Assembly: GCF_011752995.1 (NCBI RefSeq)
Contig: NZ_VWWL01000015.1
Location: 1 to 64,000 of the forward strand
Direction: 5' to 3'
DNA length: 64,000 nucleotides
Origin: Burkholderia sp. Ax-1724
GTDB lineage: Bacteria > Pseudomonadota > Gammaproteobacteria > Burkholderiales > Burkholderiaceae
The position numbers and the translations under genes are program-made. The notes under the pieces are model-generated. The model made no database searches. It was not told where the DNA came from and worked only from the letters and a program-made list of their open reading frames with translations. Positions 7,642 through 16,753 of the stretch are shown here, in pieces. Position 1 is the first letter of the stretch. Each line of letters begins with the position of its first letter.

Positions 7642-9129
7642 ATGAAATCCCGAGAAACCTCAGCTTCCAGTTCCCAGTTTCCCAGCACACCCTCGGCCTC
7701 GAACGAGGCTTGTGCCCGCGAATCGCTTACGGGGACATCATCTCAAGCGCGGCCGCAGGCATCGGGGGCGCTGTCTCGGCTCATGCAGATGCGGCGACAG
7801 CGTGGCAGCGCGTCCGAAGCTCCGCCGCCGAAGGCCCATTCGGCGGCACCTGCTGACTTACGGCTGCATGCCGCAGTAAGGCGCGCCGATGCTACTGCCA
7901 TACGCGAGCTTGTCGATTCAGGCCTGAAACCCGTTCACCTGAACGATAACCGTCAGACACCGCTCGACGTGCTCGACTCAATGGCTCTCGATGTGGCGTC
8001 GAGCCAGCTAATCCGTAGTGCGTTGTTGCACTCCCAGAACGAATCGGCGCCGCTTGGCTACGTCAAGCCGGAAGCGTTCCACGGGAGTCCATGGGGCTTC
8101 GAGATTCTGCTGTCGGGTGAATTGAGGGGGGGAGTCAATGATACGAAGGGCGGCACGCAATCCCTCGAAGGCAAGGTGTTCTTCTCCGACCGAACACCGA
8201 CGTCGCCCAGCGAGCCGACCACACGCACCGACTTGCGCAAAAACGCTCGCATTTATTCGAACGGCTCTGGGTGGAAGGCCACCACCGCAAGTAGCCGCGG
8301 ATTCCAGTATCGGATGGTGCAAGCCATGCTTGAGGGCATAAAGCAGAAAGCGCCGCTGAATATGCAGGGTGCGCCTGAAACGATCGAGGCGCAAACCGCG
8401 GACGATATTTGGCCACAGATTGTCGGTCATTTGGGACAGGTATTTCACAAGACCGGGTCGTTCGAAGGACCCGAGTTCGAGCACGCTACCATGAATAAAA
8501 TGTTTGAGGCGATACAACTCCCGTCCTCGCTCACGCTTAAAGTCGCGCAAACGCCTAGCCACGTGGTTCAGGGACGAGAACTATATGAACTTTATGGACG
8601 GGCAGCCACGCAGTTGAAGCAACAGTTCGAAAACGGCAAGACACCGTTTCTTGCCGTGATCAACGAGGGACGTATGGTGCCGGTGGTGTTTGGCTTCGAG
8701 AAAGTGTCTGGCCTGCAATCCCACACTATTGAGTACATGCCTCCCAAGGGTCCCAAAAGCTATTCTTACCAGAGCGCAAATCATCCGCTAACGGGCTCCG
8801 ACGCGGGCGGCAAGCTGAAAGAGATCGAGGTGCGCGACCTGGAGGACCTTGCAACTCTCAGCCTTGCCTGCCTGGCGCGTGGCGTAGCGATCCCCGAGGA
8901 CGCAACCATTCGTCTGAAGAAACGGGCACTTCGAGCGCCGAAGGCCCACTATTTGACGTCAACCCAACGGGCGCAGTTCGAGGCGGCAATCATTGGGGCG
9001 TTGTCTCACAAGACGGGAAATTCCCCCAAAGAAATGCGTTCCGTCATCGAGAATGCGTCGATTGAGCAGTTGCAAGTATTTAATGCATATCTGAGAAGTC
9101 TGCCATTGACGAAGTTCTCTGTTGCTTGA
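7642..9129 (+). CDS. Transposon-borne type III effector candidate
   Basis: This 495-residue protein starts at the ATG at 7642 (a GTG at 7621 is possible). Residues 1-60 are Ser/Ala/Thr-rich and unstructured, like a type III secretion signal. Residues ~68-115 resemble one or two ankyrin repeats (DLRLHAAVRRADATAIRELV then DNRQTPLDVLDS). A globular region follows with FHGSPWGFEILLSGELRGGV and LEGKVFFSDRTP, which loosely recalls the His-Gly start of ADP-ribosyltransferase-like folds; that resemblance is weak. The C-terminus (ASIEQLQVFNAYLRSLP) matches the end of the small protein at 3770-4036. It sits between the transposon end and the recombinase, where Tn3 passengers usually sit. Activity is unknown; secretion is inferred from promoter and composition. 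Confidence 0.7.
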   Translation: MKSRETSASSSQFPSTPSASNEACARESLTGTSSQARPQASGALSRLMQMRRQRGSASEAPPPKAHSAAPADLRLHAAVRRADATAIRELVDSGLKPVHLNDNRQTPLDVLDSMALDVASSQLIRSALLHSQNESAPLGYVKPEAFHGSPWGFEILLSGELRGGVNDTKGGTQSLEGKVFFSDRTPTSPSEPTTRTDLRKNARIYSNGSGWKATTASSRGFQYRMVQAMLEGIKQKAPLNMQGAPETIEAQTADDIWPQIVGHLGQVFHKTGSFEGPEFEHATMNKMFEAIQLPSSLTLKVAQTPSHVVQGRELYELYGRAATQLKQQFENGKTPFLAVINEGRMVPVVFGFEKVSGLQSHTIEYMPPKGPKSYSYQSANHPLTGSDAGGKLKEIEVRDLEDLATLSLACLARGVAIPEDATIRLKKRALRAPKAHYLTSTQRAQFEAAIIGALSHKTGNSPKEMRSVIENASIEQLQVFNAYLRSLPLTKFSVA

Positions 9130-9245
9130 CGACACGTTATCGAGTCGGCGTCGCAACGTTTCCTGCAGTGCAGTGGCGAGGAGTATGCGATACGCCGTTG
9201 GACTCGGGTAGTGGGCAAGTGCAATGGCGGCAATCGGCATCTATG

Positions 9246-9265
9246 TCGCTAACTTATATTAGCGA
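9246..9265. other. Candidate tyrosine-recombinase core site
   Basis: TCGCTAA (9246-9252) and TTAGCGA (9259-9265) are perfect 7-bp inverted arms around a 6-bp spacer (CTTATA), the geometry of tyrosine-recombinase core sites. It lies in the 228-bp gap between the effector-like gene and the recombinase, where a Tn3-family resolution site would be expected. The rest of that gap shows no gene. Confidence 0.5.
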
Positions 9266-9357
9266 TAGGGGTATATTTTCTTGCCAAACTGCCAGTTTAC
9301 GAAACGCGTCACGTCCGGCCGTCATGCCACTGTCATCCCGGCACCTATAATTTCTGG

Positions 9358-11033
9358 ATGCCCATCTCACACCCGCTGCCCTTTCCCGACTCTGCGTCTC
9401 TGGCTGCATTGCGCACCTGGTACGCAGGCGTCGGCTCGCGCGAAGCCGTCGAACACTATTGTCCCGAGCAGCTCGGCGACGGGAAATCGGCCCGCGGCGT
9501 GATTGGTTGTATCCGACGCCAACTCATCGATTTTGCCGTCAGTCGTCATCGCGACGATCTGGCGAAACTGTTTCAGTGCGAAGCAGGCGAACGGACTCGT
9601 CACTGCAAGGCAGTGGCGAGCGCCATAGACGTGCTGCCATCGCTACTGATACCGCACCCAAAGATCAGCGACCCAATCGATGCGTGGCTGCCGTCCCGGG
9701 CCGTCGCCGCGTTGCGTGCGCACGGCATCAGGACGCTGGCAGACCTGACAGTGCGAATTCCCCGTCGCCGTCGCTGGTGGCTCGCCATTCCCAGTCTCGG
9801 GGAGCGCAGTGCCCGCCGGGTCGAAGCCTTTTTGCGGCTTATCCCGCGCTGACGGAGCGGGCTCGTGCGCTGATCGTGGCGGCCACCCCGGAATCCGTGA
9901 CGCCGTGGGAAAACATCCGCGTCCCGCATGACGTCGACGGTTCGCACGGCATCTTCCGTGCGCCGAAGTCGATGTGCGCACTTGAGGCCAATAACGATTA
10001 TCAGGCTATCAACGCCTGGCTCGACCGGCACGAAGCCACGGAAACGCAGCGCGCCTATCGCAGGGAAGCCGAACGCCTGCTGCTCTGGGCGATCCTCGAG
10101 CGCGGCCGCGCCTTGTCGTCGCTGACGAGTGAAGATGCGACCACCTATCGCACTTTCCTGCGTCACCCCACGCCGCGCGCCCGGTGGGTCGCACCAGCGC
10201 GGCCGCGGTCGTCGTCCGAATGGCGGCCGTTCACGGGCGCACTGTCGCCGGACTCCATCGCCTACGCACTATCGGTGCTGGGTGCAATGTTTCGCTGGCT
10301 TATCGAGCAACGGTATGTGCTGGCCAATCCGTTTGCGGGCCTCAAAGTACGCGGCGCGCCGCACAACGGTGAATTGAACATCGCCCGCGCCTTCACGGCT
10401 GGAGAGTGGGAGTTGGTACGAACGATTGCCGATGGGCTGGAATGGTCCCATGACTGGACGACACCGGCCGCGCAGCGTCTGCGCTTCGTACTCGATTTCG
10501 GTTACGGAACCGGCCTTCGGGCAGCCGAACTGGTTGGCGTCACGCTCGGCGGTATCGAAATCGGCGCGCGCGGCGAGCGATGGCTGCATCTGACCGGCAA
10601 GGGCGCGAAGATCGGCAAGGTTGTGCTGCCGCCACTCGCGCGTTTCGCGCTTGATCAGTACCTGGTGCAACGCGGCCTGACCGTGAACCCGGCGCGATGG
10701 CCGCCGAATACGCCACTGCTCGGGCATCTCGATGCACCCGGCGGAATCACCACGCCGCGATTGAGGGAGATTCTGCGCCGGTTCTTTCACGCGGCTGCCG
10801 ACAGCATCGAAGTCGATCACCCAGCACTCGCCGGCAAGCTGCGGCGCGCAACGCCACATTGGATGCGCCACACGCACGCCACCCATGCGCTGGCGAATGG
10901 CGCTACGCTCACGACCGTGCGCGACAACCTGCGTCACGCGTCGATTACCACGACCTCGGTCTACCTGGACGACGACGAGGTCCAGCGCATGCGGCAGATC
11001 GAGGGAATCTTCGCGCGGCGCAGAGCAAGGTGA
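9358..11033 (+). pseudogene. Tyrosine recombinase of the transposon, frameshifted
   Basis: The N-terminal part (9358-9852) includes a helix-hairpin-like segment (VAALRAHGIRTLADLTVRIP). The rest continues in another frame to 11033 and has a SAM-like core-binding domain and a catalytic domain with GTGLRAAELV (the first Arg), HWMRHTHATHAL (His-x-x-Arg) and LRHASITTTSVYLD (His and Tyr nucleophile). The frame change falls at a run of five T residues (9829-9833); one more T would restore VEAFFAAYPALTERA across the junction. Its likely role was co-integrate resolution for the Tn3-family element. The last codon overlaps the transposase start (GTGA). A homopolymer sequencing error cannot be excluded. 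Confidence 0.8.
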
Positions 11034-14007
11034 CGATCGCTCACGATCCGATCTATCCGGCGCTGCCGGCAGCGCCAAGTGCTGCGGAGCTCGACGCATT
11101 CACACCGACTGCAGCCGAAATGCGTTACGTACGCCGCCAGGTCCGCCAGGAGTCGACCACAGTGCTGCTCATGGCGCAGATGAAGCTGCTGCAGCGGCTC
11201 GGCTATTTCCCAATGCTAGTCGACGTACCGACCGTGATCATCGACCACCTTCGCGCCGCGCTTCGTGCGGGTCCGCTACCGCGAGCGGTCATCGCGCGCT
11301 ACGATCAGTCCGGTGCGCGAATTCGGCACCAGAAGCTGCTGCGCGACCATCTGGGCATACACCCGTTCGGCGGCGACGAAATCGGATGGCTGACCGACCT
11401 CGCGCGCGAGGCCGCGCAAACGAAAGCCGAGCTGCCTGACATCGTTAATGTCCTGATCGAGGAACTGGTGCGGCGTCGCTACGAGCTGCCGCCGCTCGCG
11501 CTGCTGCAACGAATTGCCACACAGGGGCGTCGTGCCGTCAACGAGGCGATCTACCGGGCCATCGGCGGCCAACTCGATGGCGCGTTGCGGACTCGCCTCG
11601 ACGCGTTGCTGGTCACCAAAGGCGGCAAATCCGGCTGGGAGGAGCTCAAACGTGAACCGAAGAAGCCAACCACGCGCGCCGTTGCGGCCTTCCTGAAACA
11701 CATCGACGGCATCCGGGCGCTCGCCGACGGATTGCCGCCACTGCCATCGATGCTGTCGGCCAGCAAACGCGAACAGCTCGTGATCGAGGCGCGTGCGCTC
11801 GACGTTGCGGAATTGCGCTCGCTGCGGACCAACAAGCGCTATGCGCTTGCCGTCCTGTTTATCCAGGCGCAGCTTCAGAAGGCGCTTGACGACGTTGCCG
11901 AGATCTTCATCAAGCTCATGCGCAAGTATGAAGTCTATGCGAAGACGGGGCTGCAAAAATACCGGCTCGACCACGCGGAGGCGGTCGACGGCCTGGTCGG
12001 GCAATTCCGGGACGTACTGCAAATCCTGCAAGACGACGAGGTGCCGGAGCGCAAGCGCTTGGCGCAAATTCGTGCGGCACTCGGTGATCCGGCCGCGACG
12101 CTCGCGCAGTGTAATGATCACATCGCCTACGCCGGTAATTTCGATCTACCGTTCATGCTCGTGCCGTACAAAACCCAGCGCTCGCTGCTGTTCCAGTGCC
12201 TCGATGCGCTGCCATTGCGCTCGAGCTCGCAGGACCGCGCGGTGCTGATCGCGCTCGCGTGGCTGCAGGGCTTCAGGGCGGCCCACCGCGAATACCTGTT
12301 GCTGACCGAGACCGACCTCGCTAACCTGCCGCTCGAATGGATGCCGGAGAAATGGACGCGTGCCGTATTTCCACACGGCCGGGACAGCCGCATGCTGCAT
12401 CGGCGCTTCTTCGAGCTGTGCGTGTTCCACCAGATCATGCGCGAGTTGAATTCGGGTGATCTCTTTGTCGAGGCCAGCGATCGCTACGACGATTATCGGA
12501 TCCACCTGGTCTCCGACGAAATATTCCAGCGCGAACTACCGCGCTACTGCGAGACCATCGGCTTGCCGACGGACGCCAAGACCTTCGTGAAGGCGTTGCG
12601 CGATCAACTGAGCGTGGCACTCGACGACACCGATGCCCGGTTTCCGGAGAACGACAGCGTCGAGTTTGGCAACGACGGGCTAATCATCCACAAGCCCGGC
12701 AAGGAGCCCGAGCCGCCGAACATTACCCTAATCGATCAGGCCATCAAGGCGTCGATGCCCGAAGTCAGTATCCTGGATCTCCTCACCGAAACCGAGCAGT
12801 GGCTCGACCTGCACAAGCTGTTCGGGCCGCTATCCGGCTTCGACGCCAAGCTCGACGAGCCGCGCAAGCGTTTCATCAGCACGCTGTTCTGCTACGGCTG
12901 CAATCTCGGCCCGAGCCAGACCGCTAAGTCGGTAAAGGGGCTGAGCCGCAAGCAGGTCGCATGGCTGAACCTGAAGCACGTCACCGAGGAGCGACTCGAC
13001 AAGGCAATCGTGAAGGTGATCAACGCGTACAATCAGTTCGCGTTGCCGAAATACTGGGGCAGCGGCAAGCGCGCGTCGGCCGACGGCACCAAGTGGAGTC
13101 TATACGAGCAGAATCTGCTGTCCGAATACCACATCCGGTATGGCGGCTACGGCGGGATCGGCTACTATCATGTGTCGGACATGTACATCGCGCTGTTCAG
13201 CCACTTCATCCCGTGTGGCGTGCATGAAGCGGTCTATATTCTCGACGGACTGATTGAGAATGGCGCCGACATTAAGCCCGTACGATCCACGGCGATACGC
13301 AGGCGCAGAGTGGCGCCGTGTTCGGTCTGTCGTACGTGATGGGCATCGATCTGATGCCGCGCATGCGCAACATCAAGGACCTCGTCCTGTACAAGGCCGA
13401 CAAGCGCCGCAAGTACGAGAACATCGACAGCCTGTGTCGGCAGACGATCGACTGGAATCTGATCGAGCGGCACTATGCCGACATGATGCGCGTCGCGGTG
13501 TCGATCTAGGCGGGCAAGATGACGCCGTCGACGATCCTGCGCCGGCTTGGCTCAGAAAGCACAAAGAATAAACTGTACTTCGCGTTTCGCGAATTCGGGC
13601 GCGTAGTACGGACGTTGTTCCTGCTCAAGTACCTGAACGACCCGGAGCTGCACCGCACGATCCACGCACAGACGAACAAGAGCGAGCAGTTCAACGACTT
13701 CACGCAATGGTTGATGTTCGGCGGCGAAGGCGTGATCGCCGAGAACCTGCGGCACGAGCAGCGCAAGATCATCAAGTACAACCACCTGGTCGCGAACATG
13801 GTGATCCTGTACAACGTGCAGTGGATGTCGCGCAAGCTGAAGGAGTTGCAGGAGAAAGGGCATCCGATCGACGCCGAGGTGCTCCGGAGCCTGTCGCCGT
13901 ATCGGCACGAGCACATCAACCGGCTCGGCGACTATCTGCTGGACCTGCTGCGGCCCGTTTTACCGCTCGACCCGACCATCGATTTCGCCTTTAAATCAGC
14001 AGCTTAG
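11030..14007 (+). pseudogene. tnpA: Tn3-family transposase, frameshift plus nonsense
   Basis: The product (about 990 codons) is a Tn3-family DDE transposase: the N-terminal DUF4158-type region (LLMAQMKLLQRLGYFPML), then YHVSDMYIALFSHFIPCGVHE, VFGLSYVMGIDLMPRMRNIK, TILRRLGSESTKNKLY and IKYNHLVANMVI. Two lesions break it. A single base is missing at 13280/13281, where AAGCCC-GAT-ACG-ATC-CAC-GGC would be expected. An in-frame TAG occurs at 13507-13509, where relatives have a glutamine before AGK. The start is a GTG overlapping the recombinase stop. Without both corrections the enzyme should be dead. Confidence 0.85.
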
Positions 14008-14049
14008 GTCGAGATGTGGCGGATTTTTTACGAATCCCGGCCATACCTC
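14008..14049 (-). repeat. Right terminal inverted repeat
   Basis: The reverse complement reads GAGGTATGGCCGGGATTCGT and onward, matching the left end. The transposase stop codon lies directly beside it at 14005-14007, a normal Tn3 layout. Confidence 0.9.
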
Positions 14050-14054
14050 GACCA

Positions 14055-14605
14055 GGCCCATCACCGAACAGGAAGACTGTATCTCTCGCTTCGAGGAATG
14101 GTCTAACTCGCTTCCCAAGGATGAATCGAAGATGGCGCGATTCGTGACGAGAGTCACGACGAAAGCTTCGGAAAAACTTCGACACGCGCCAGCACGCCAG
14201 GAAGGGGAGCTCTTCTTTGTCACGCGTCTTTCCGAAGAGGGGCACCAGGGGCATGTCATACGTAACCAGTTTATTCCGTCACGGCGTCAGCTCAATAGCG
14301 GACATCTCCTCATCGCTAACGCCAACGATAAGGAAAAGCAGCGCTGGTATTTCTATCCCAACAGCGATCATCCGTTCGCTCCGGAGTCCGCTCAGGACCA
14401 ACACGCCCGGCCTGGCAAACTGATGGTGATGGACGCCAGCGGGAGCACCGTGGCACAGGAGAACTTCACGCCTTCCAGATCACAACTGGAGAGCGGGAAA
14501 TATTTTCTCGATCATCACGAAGGCGTCAACAACTGGTACTTGATAGACGACTTCGCGAGCGTCTTCCCGGACGCCGTGACAGATCAGCCTGAGCAACAGG
14601 GCTGA
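14055..14605 (+). pseudogene. Effector-like gene, 3' part, split by transposon
   Basis: The frame is open from the transposon edge to the stop at 14605. The 183-residue piece begins RPITEQEDCISRFEEWSN and runs through MARFVTRVTTKASEKLRH, EGELFFVTRLSEEGHQGHVI and NNWYLIDDFASVFPDA. A standalone start exists at 14132, so a shorter product could be made, but no ribosome-binding site supports it. Joined to 6983-7211 it gives a 259-residue protein. No family is recognised. The reading frame is preserved across the insertion site, which shows the gene was intact when the transposon arrived. Confidence 0.7.
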
Positions 14606-14676
14606 AGCGCTTTCAAGCATACGAAGCGTGGCTCACTGCAGCTATCTTCAGGCATGCAAAGCAATGAGTCACAATC

Positions 14677-14697
14677 GGAGCGTGTCCGTCACGCTCC
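14677..14697. terminator. Hairpin at the end of the leftward hrp operon
   Basis: GGAGCGTG (14677-14684) and CACGCTCC (14690-14697) form a perfect 8-bp stem overlapping the stop codon of the acetyltransferase-like gene. No strong T run follows. Confidence 0.4.
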
Positions 14698-15141
14698 CTG
14701 AACCGCCGAACACCGCTGCTTCCGCGCAAGACCGCGTGCATCGACTTCGTGCACGCGCAGTCGATGCACGACTTCGCTGTCCTCGATGCCGAGCCGCTGC
14801 CAGCCGCAGTGTTCGATAAACCTGAGCGCCTTCGGGTTGTCGGCCGGCGTGCGCAGCAGGATCTCGTCCTTGAGGCTGAAGAGCCACGCGAGCGTCGGCC
14901 CGAGCAGCAAGCCCCAACGGCCGTGATGCGACGGCAGCACCGCGATGTGTGCCGATTCGCCGTCGAAGATCACGCCGCCGATCGGCTGCCCCGCTTCCTC
15001 GAAGCCGACCGACGGGCAGTCCGCATAGAACGCCGCGAACACCTCGCGCGTCACCACGCTCAGCATCGCCTCGGACGCACTGCTTCGCTCCGCGTCGTAG
15101 TAGACGTTCAGATCCACCCGTTCGGTCAAGCGCAGGTTCAT
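14689..15141 (-). CDS. GNAT-fold acetyltransferase-like protein
   Basis: This 150-residue protein starts at an ATG overlapping the preceding gene's stop (ATGA), so the two are coupled. The pattern GQPIGGVIFDGESAHIAVLP then SHHGRWGLLLGPTLAWLFSL fits the beta-strand and acetyl-CoA-binding loop of GNAT N-acetyltransferases, and NPKALRFIEHCGWQRLG matches their common C-terminal helix-strand. It is last in a leftward set of hrp-linked genes. It might modify a secretion component or be a secreted effector; no substrate can be inferred. GNAT assignment rests on motif order only. Confidence 0.55.
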   Translation of the reverse strand: MNLRLTERVDLNVYYDAERSSASEAMLSVVTREVFAAFYADCPSVGFEEAGQPIGGVIFDGESAHIAVLPSHHGRWGLLLGPTLAWLFSLKDEILLRTPADNPKALRFIEHCGWQRLGIEDSEVVHRLRVHEVDARGLARKQRCSAVQGA

Positions 15142-15539
15142 GACGCGCTCGCGAGCAAGCCGGTCGGCTCCGGCTGTTCCAGCAGATGAGTCATCGCACA
15201 CCGGATGTGCTCGTGCGGAGAGTTCTCCACCAGGTCAGCCGCGCGGCCCTTCCAGTTCGGGTCCTGCAGGAAGAACAGGCACAGGACCCGCAGATCCGGA
15301 CGGAAATCCTCGTCGAATTCGTTCAGCAGATGCAGCGCGTTCAACGCCCAGCCGCGCTGGATCGCGATCAGCACGCGGAACACGACGACATCCTCCTGCT
15401 CCATCGAAACGCGGTTTTCCTGCGCGAGCGTCTCGAGACAGGCCTGCGCCTTGTCCAGTTCGTCGTCGCCCAGCGCGTGCAGCATGCCCAGCGTCAGCGA
15501 GATGCGTCGCTCGCGGGCTTCATCGATTGCTTCGTTCAT
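15138..15539 (-). CDS. HrpB1/HrpK-family tetratricopeptide protein
   Basis: This 133-residue helical protein has the HrpB1-family hallmark ALHLLNEF..RPDLRVLCLFFLQDPNWKGRA, matching the ALCLFGLEDPLWHSYA-type block of the paralogues at 16311-16700 and 58278-58769. HrpB1/HrpK proteins are small TPR-like type III secretion components found only in Hrp2-type systems. A clear GAGGAGA ribosome-binding site precedes the ATG at 15539. It is coupled to the downstream acetyltransferase-like gene. It is one of four family members in the window, so it may have specialised on a particular substrate. Confidence 0.65.
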   Translation of the reverse strand: MNEAIDEARERRISLTLGMLHALGDDELDKAQACLETLAQENRVSMEQEDVVVFRVLIAIQRGWALNALHLLNEFDEDFRPDLRVLCLFFLQDPNWKGRAADLVENSPHEHIRCAMTHLLEQPEPTGLLASAS

Positions 15540-15644
15540 GGTCTTTCTCCTCGCGGCCTCGCCGTCGCGTCGATACGTATCGATCCGTGCCGACTCGCGA
15601 ACCCGTTGAACCTCGTGGCCCGACGAACGGCGTCACGGCCTGGC

Positions 15645-16178
15645 TCATCCTTCGAACTGGGCCTCGGCGCTTTGCATCGTCAGTTCCTTGCCGGCATGCA
15701 GCATCACCTGTCCGGTGCCGCCGGCGATCTCGGCCTCGCCCGCGCCAGGCACGAACAGCAGGGCGGCCGGCGCCACGTTGCCCAATCCCTGCGCGATCTC
15801 GCCGACGTTGCCGGTCACGATGCCGCCGCCGATCTGCGAGGCGCCGTCGATGCCGTCGTTCACGATGTTGGTAGCGCTATTGAACGTGCCGTCGACGAAG
15901 TTCTGCGCAGACGGGCCGGCCACGGCGGACAACGCGATGCCGAGCGGCAGCGTGTTCATCGCCAGGTCAACCGAGCCGTCCGCGGTTTCGGCGACGCCGC
16001 TGACCGTCTGCTTAAGGCCCGATTCGAATTCGTTCGCCCCCGATTTCATCAGGTCCGGATTGACGGTCAGCGCACCGCCGACCACCTTGAAGGCGCCGCC
16101 GACGTCCTTGCCGATACCTTCGAATGTATGTTTGATGCCGTCGCCGATTTTCTCGAAGGCATGTTTGATTCCGCTCAT
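15645..16178 (-). CDS. HrpB-regulated hydrophobic secreted-protein candidate
   Basis: This 177-residue protein begins MSGIKHAFEKIGDGIKHTFE, with a heptad-like repeat of G-I-K-H-x-F-E-x-I-G. Two Gly/Ala-rich hydrophobic stretches follow (AMNTLPLGIALSAVAG near 85, GNVAPAALLFVPGAGEAEIAGG near 145). The ATG at 16178 has a strong AGGGGA site upstream, so the in-frame ATG at 16208 is not used. An exact hrpII box lies at 16260-16283. Small, Gly-rich, amphipathic proteins of this sort are often harpins or translocators. That role is inference; no family is recognised. Confidence 0.6.
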   Translation of the reverse strand: MSGIKHAFEKIGDGIKHTFEGIGKDVGGAFKVVGGALTVNPDLMKSGANEFESGLKQTVSGVAETADGSVDLAMNTLPLGIALSAVAGPSAQNFVDGTFNSATNIVNDGIDGASQIGGGIVTGNVGEIAQGLGNVAPAALLFVPGAGEAEIAGGTGQVMLHAGKELTMQSAEAQFEG

Positions 16179-16259
16179 GACGAATTCCCCTGATAGTGTG
16201 AAATGCATGTGGTCCAGATCACACGATGCCCTCCTTCGCGGCGCGACGCCGGACGAACG

Positions 16260-16283
16260 CGAAGCACGGAGTGCCGATGCGAA
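16260..16283 (-). promoter_or_regulatory. hrpII box upstream of the 15645-16178 gene
   Basis: CGAA at 16260-16263 and at 16280-16283 (plus strand) are separated by 16 bases, reading leftward. No TAnnnT -10 is evident at 31-32 bp, so strength is uncertain. It lies between two genes of the leftward run and would start a secondary transcript. Confidence 0.55.
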
Positions 16284-16310
16284 GCGTGGAACTCCCGCGC
16301 CGCGAAGCAG

Positions 16311-16700
16311 TTACCGCAGCGTGACGTCCGGCGCCAACAGCAGCGCCTGCGCGATTCGTGTCGCCATCGGCTCGTCGTCCCGGTACGCGGCCGCATACGC
16401 GTAGGTGCGCCACGTCGGGTCGCCGAGTGCGTACAGACAGACGGCGGTCAGCGCGATACCGCGCGAAGGCAGCTGGCCCGCGCGCTCGACCTGCCGCAGC
16501 TCGCGCAGTGCCTCGCTCCACGCGCGTGCACGCACGTGGAGCGAGGCGAGCACGACCCGGGCGCCATCGTGATCCGGCCGCATCACGGCAACCGCATCGA
16601 GCAGATCCCGCACGTCCGCCGGCGTGCCGAGCGTGGTGCCTGCCCACAGCACGCCGACCATGCCCGACAGGACCCTGTCGTGCTCCGTCGTTGCCGTCAT
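16311..16700 (-). CDS. HrpB1/HrpK-family protein next to hrcT
   Basis: This 129-residue TPR-like protein has DVRDLLDAVAVMRPDHDGAR followed by WSEALRELRQVERAG and ALTAVCLYALGDPTWRTYAY, the family pattern shared with the other three paralogues here. The ATG at 16700 has an AAGGTGG site. It directly follows hrcT in the leftward operon, a position not occupied by an hrpB1 homologue in the standard Xanthomonas cluster, so it is an extra copy. HrpB1-type proteins have been linked to periplasmic or pilus functions of Hrp2 systems; the specific role here is open. Confidence 0.65.
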   Translation of the reverse strand: MTATTEHDRVLSGMVGVLWAGTTLGTPADVRDLLDAVAVMRPDHDGARVVLASLHVRARAWSEALRELRQVERAGQLPSRGIALTAVCLYALGDPTWRTYAYAAAYRDDEPMATRIAQALLLAPDVTLR

Positions 16701-16753
16701 CGCCCACCTTCCGTCTCCGCGCGCGTTCGATTCCGGGTCCACGTTCCGCCGCG

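Larger units (their letters stand above)
7207..14054 (+). mobile_element. Tn3-family transposon carrying an effector-like gene
   Basis: The element spans 7212-14049 (6838 bp). Its ends are 42-bp inverted repeats (7212-7253 and 14008-14049) matching at 37 positions and starting GAGG. Both ends are flanked by the 5-bp direct repeat GACCA (7207-7211 and 14050-14054), the duplication size expected of Tn3-family transposition. Inside, left to right, are an hrpII promoter and effector-like gene (7642-9129), a short palindromic recombination-site candidate (9246-9265), a tyrosine recombinase gene with a frameshift, and a transposase gene with a frameshift and a stop. It is therefore immobile unless helped in trans. 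The pattern recalls TnXax1 of Xanthomonas, a Tn3-like element known to carry type III effector genes. Confidence 0.9.

Noticed and set aside
13991..14259. Minus-strand frames of 87 codons at the transposon right end
   Set aside because: They read through the terminal inverted repeat and resemble the frame at 7200-7280 only because the repeat itself is shared.
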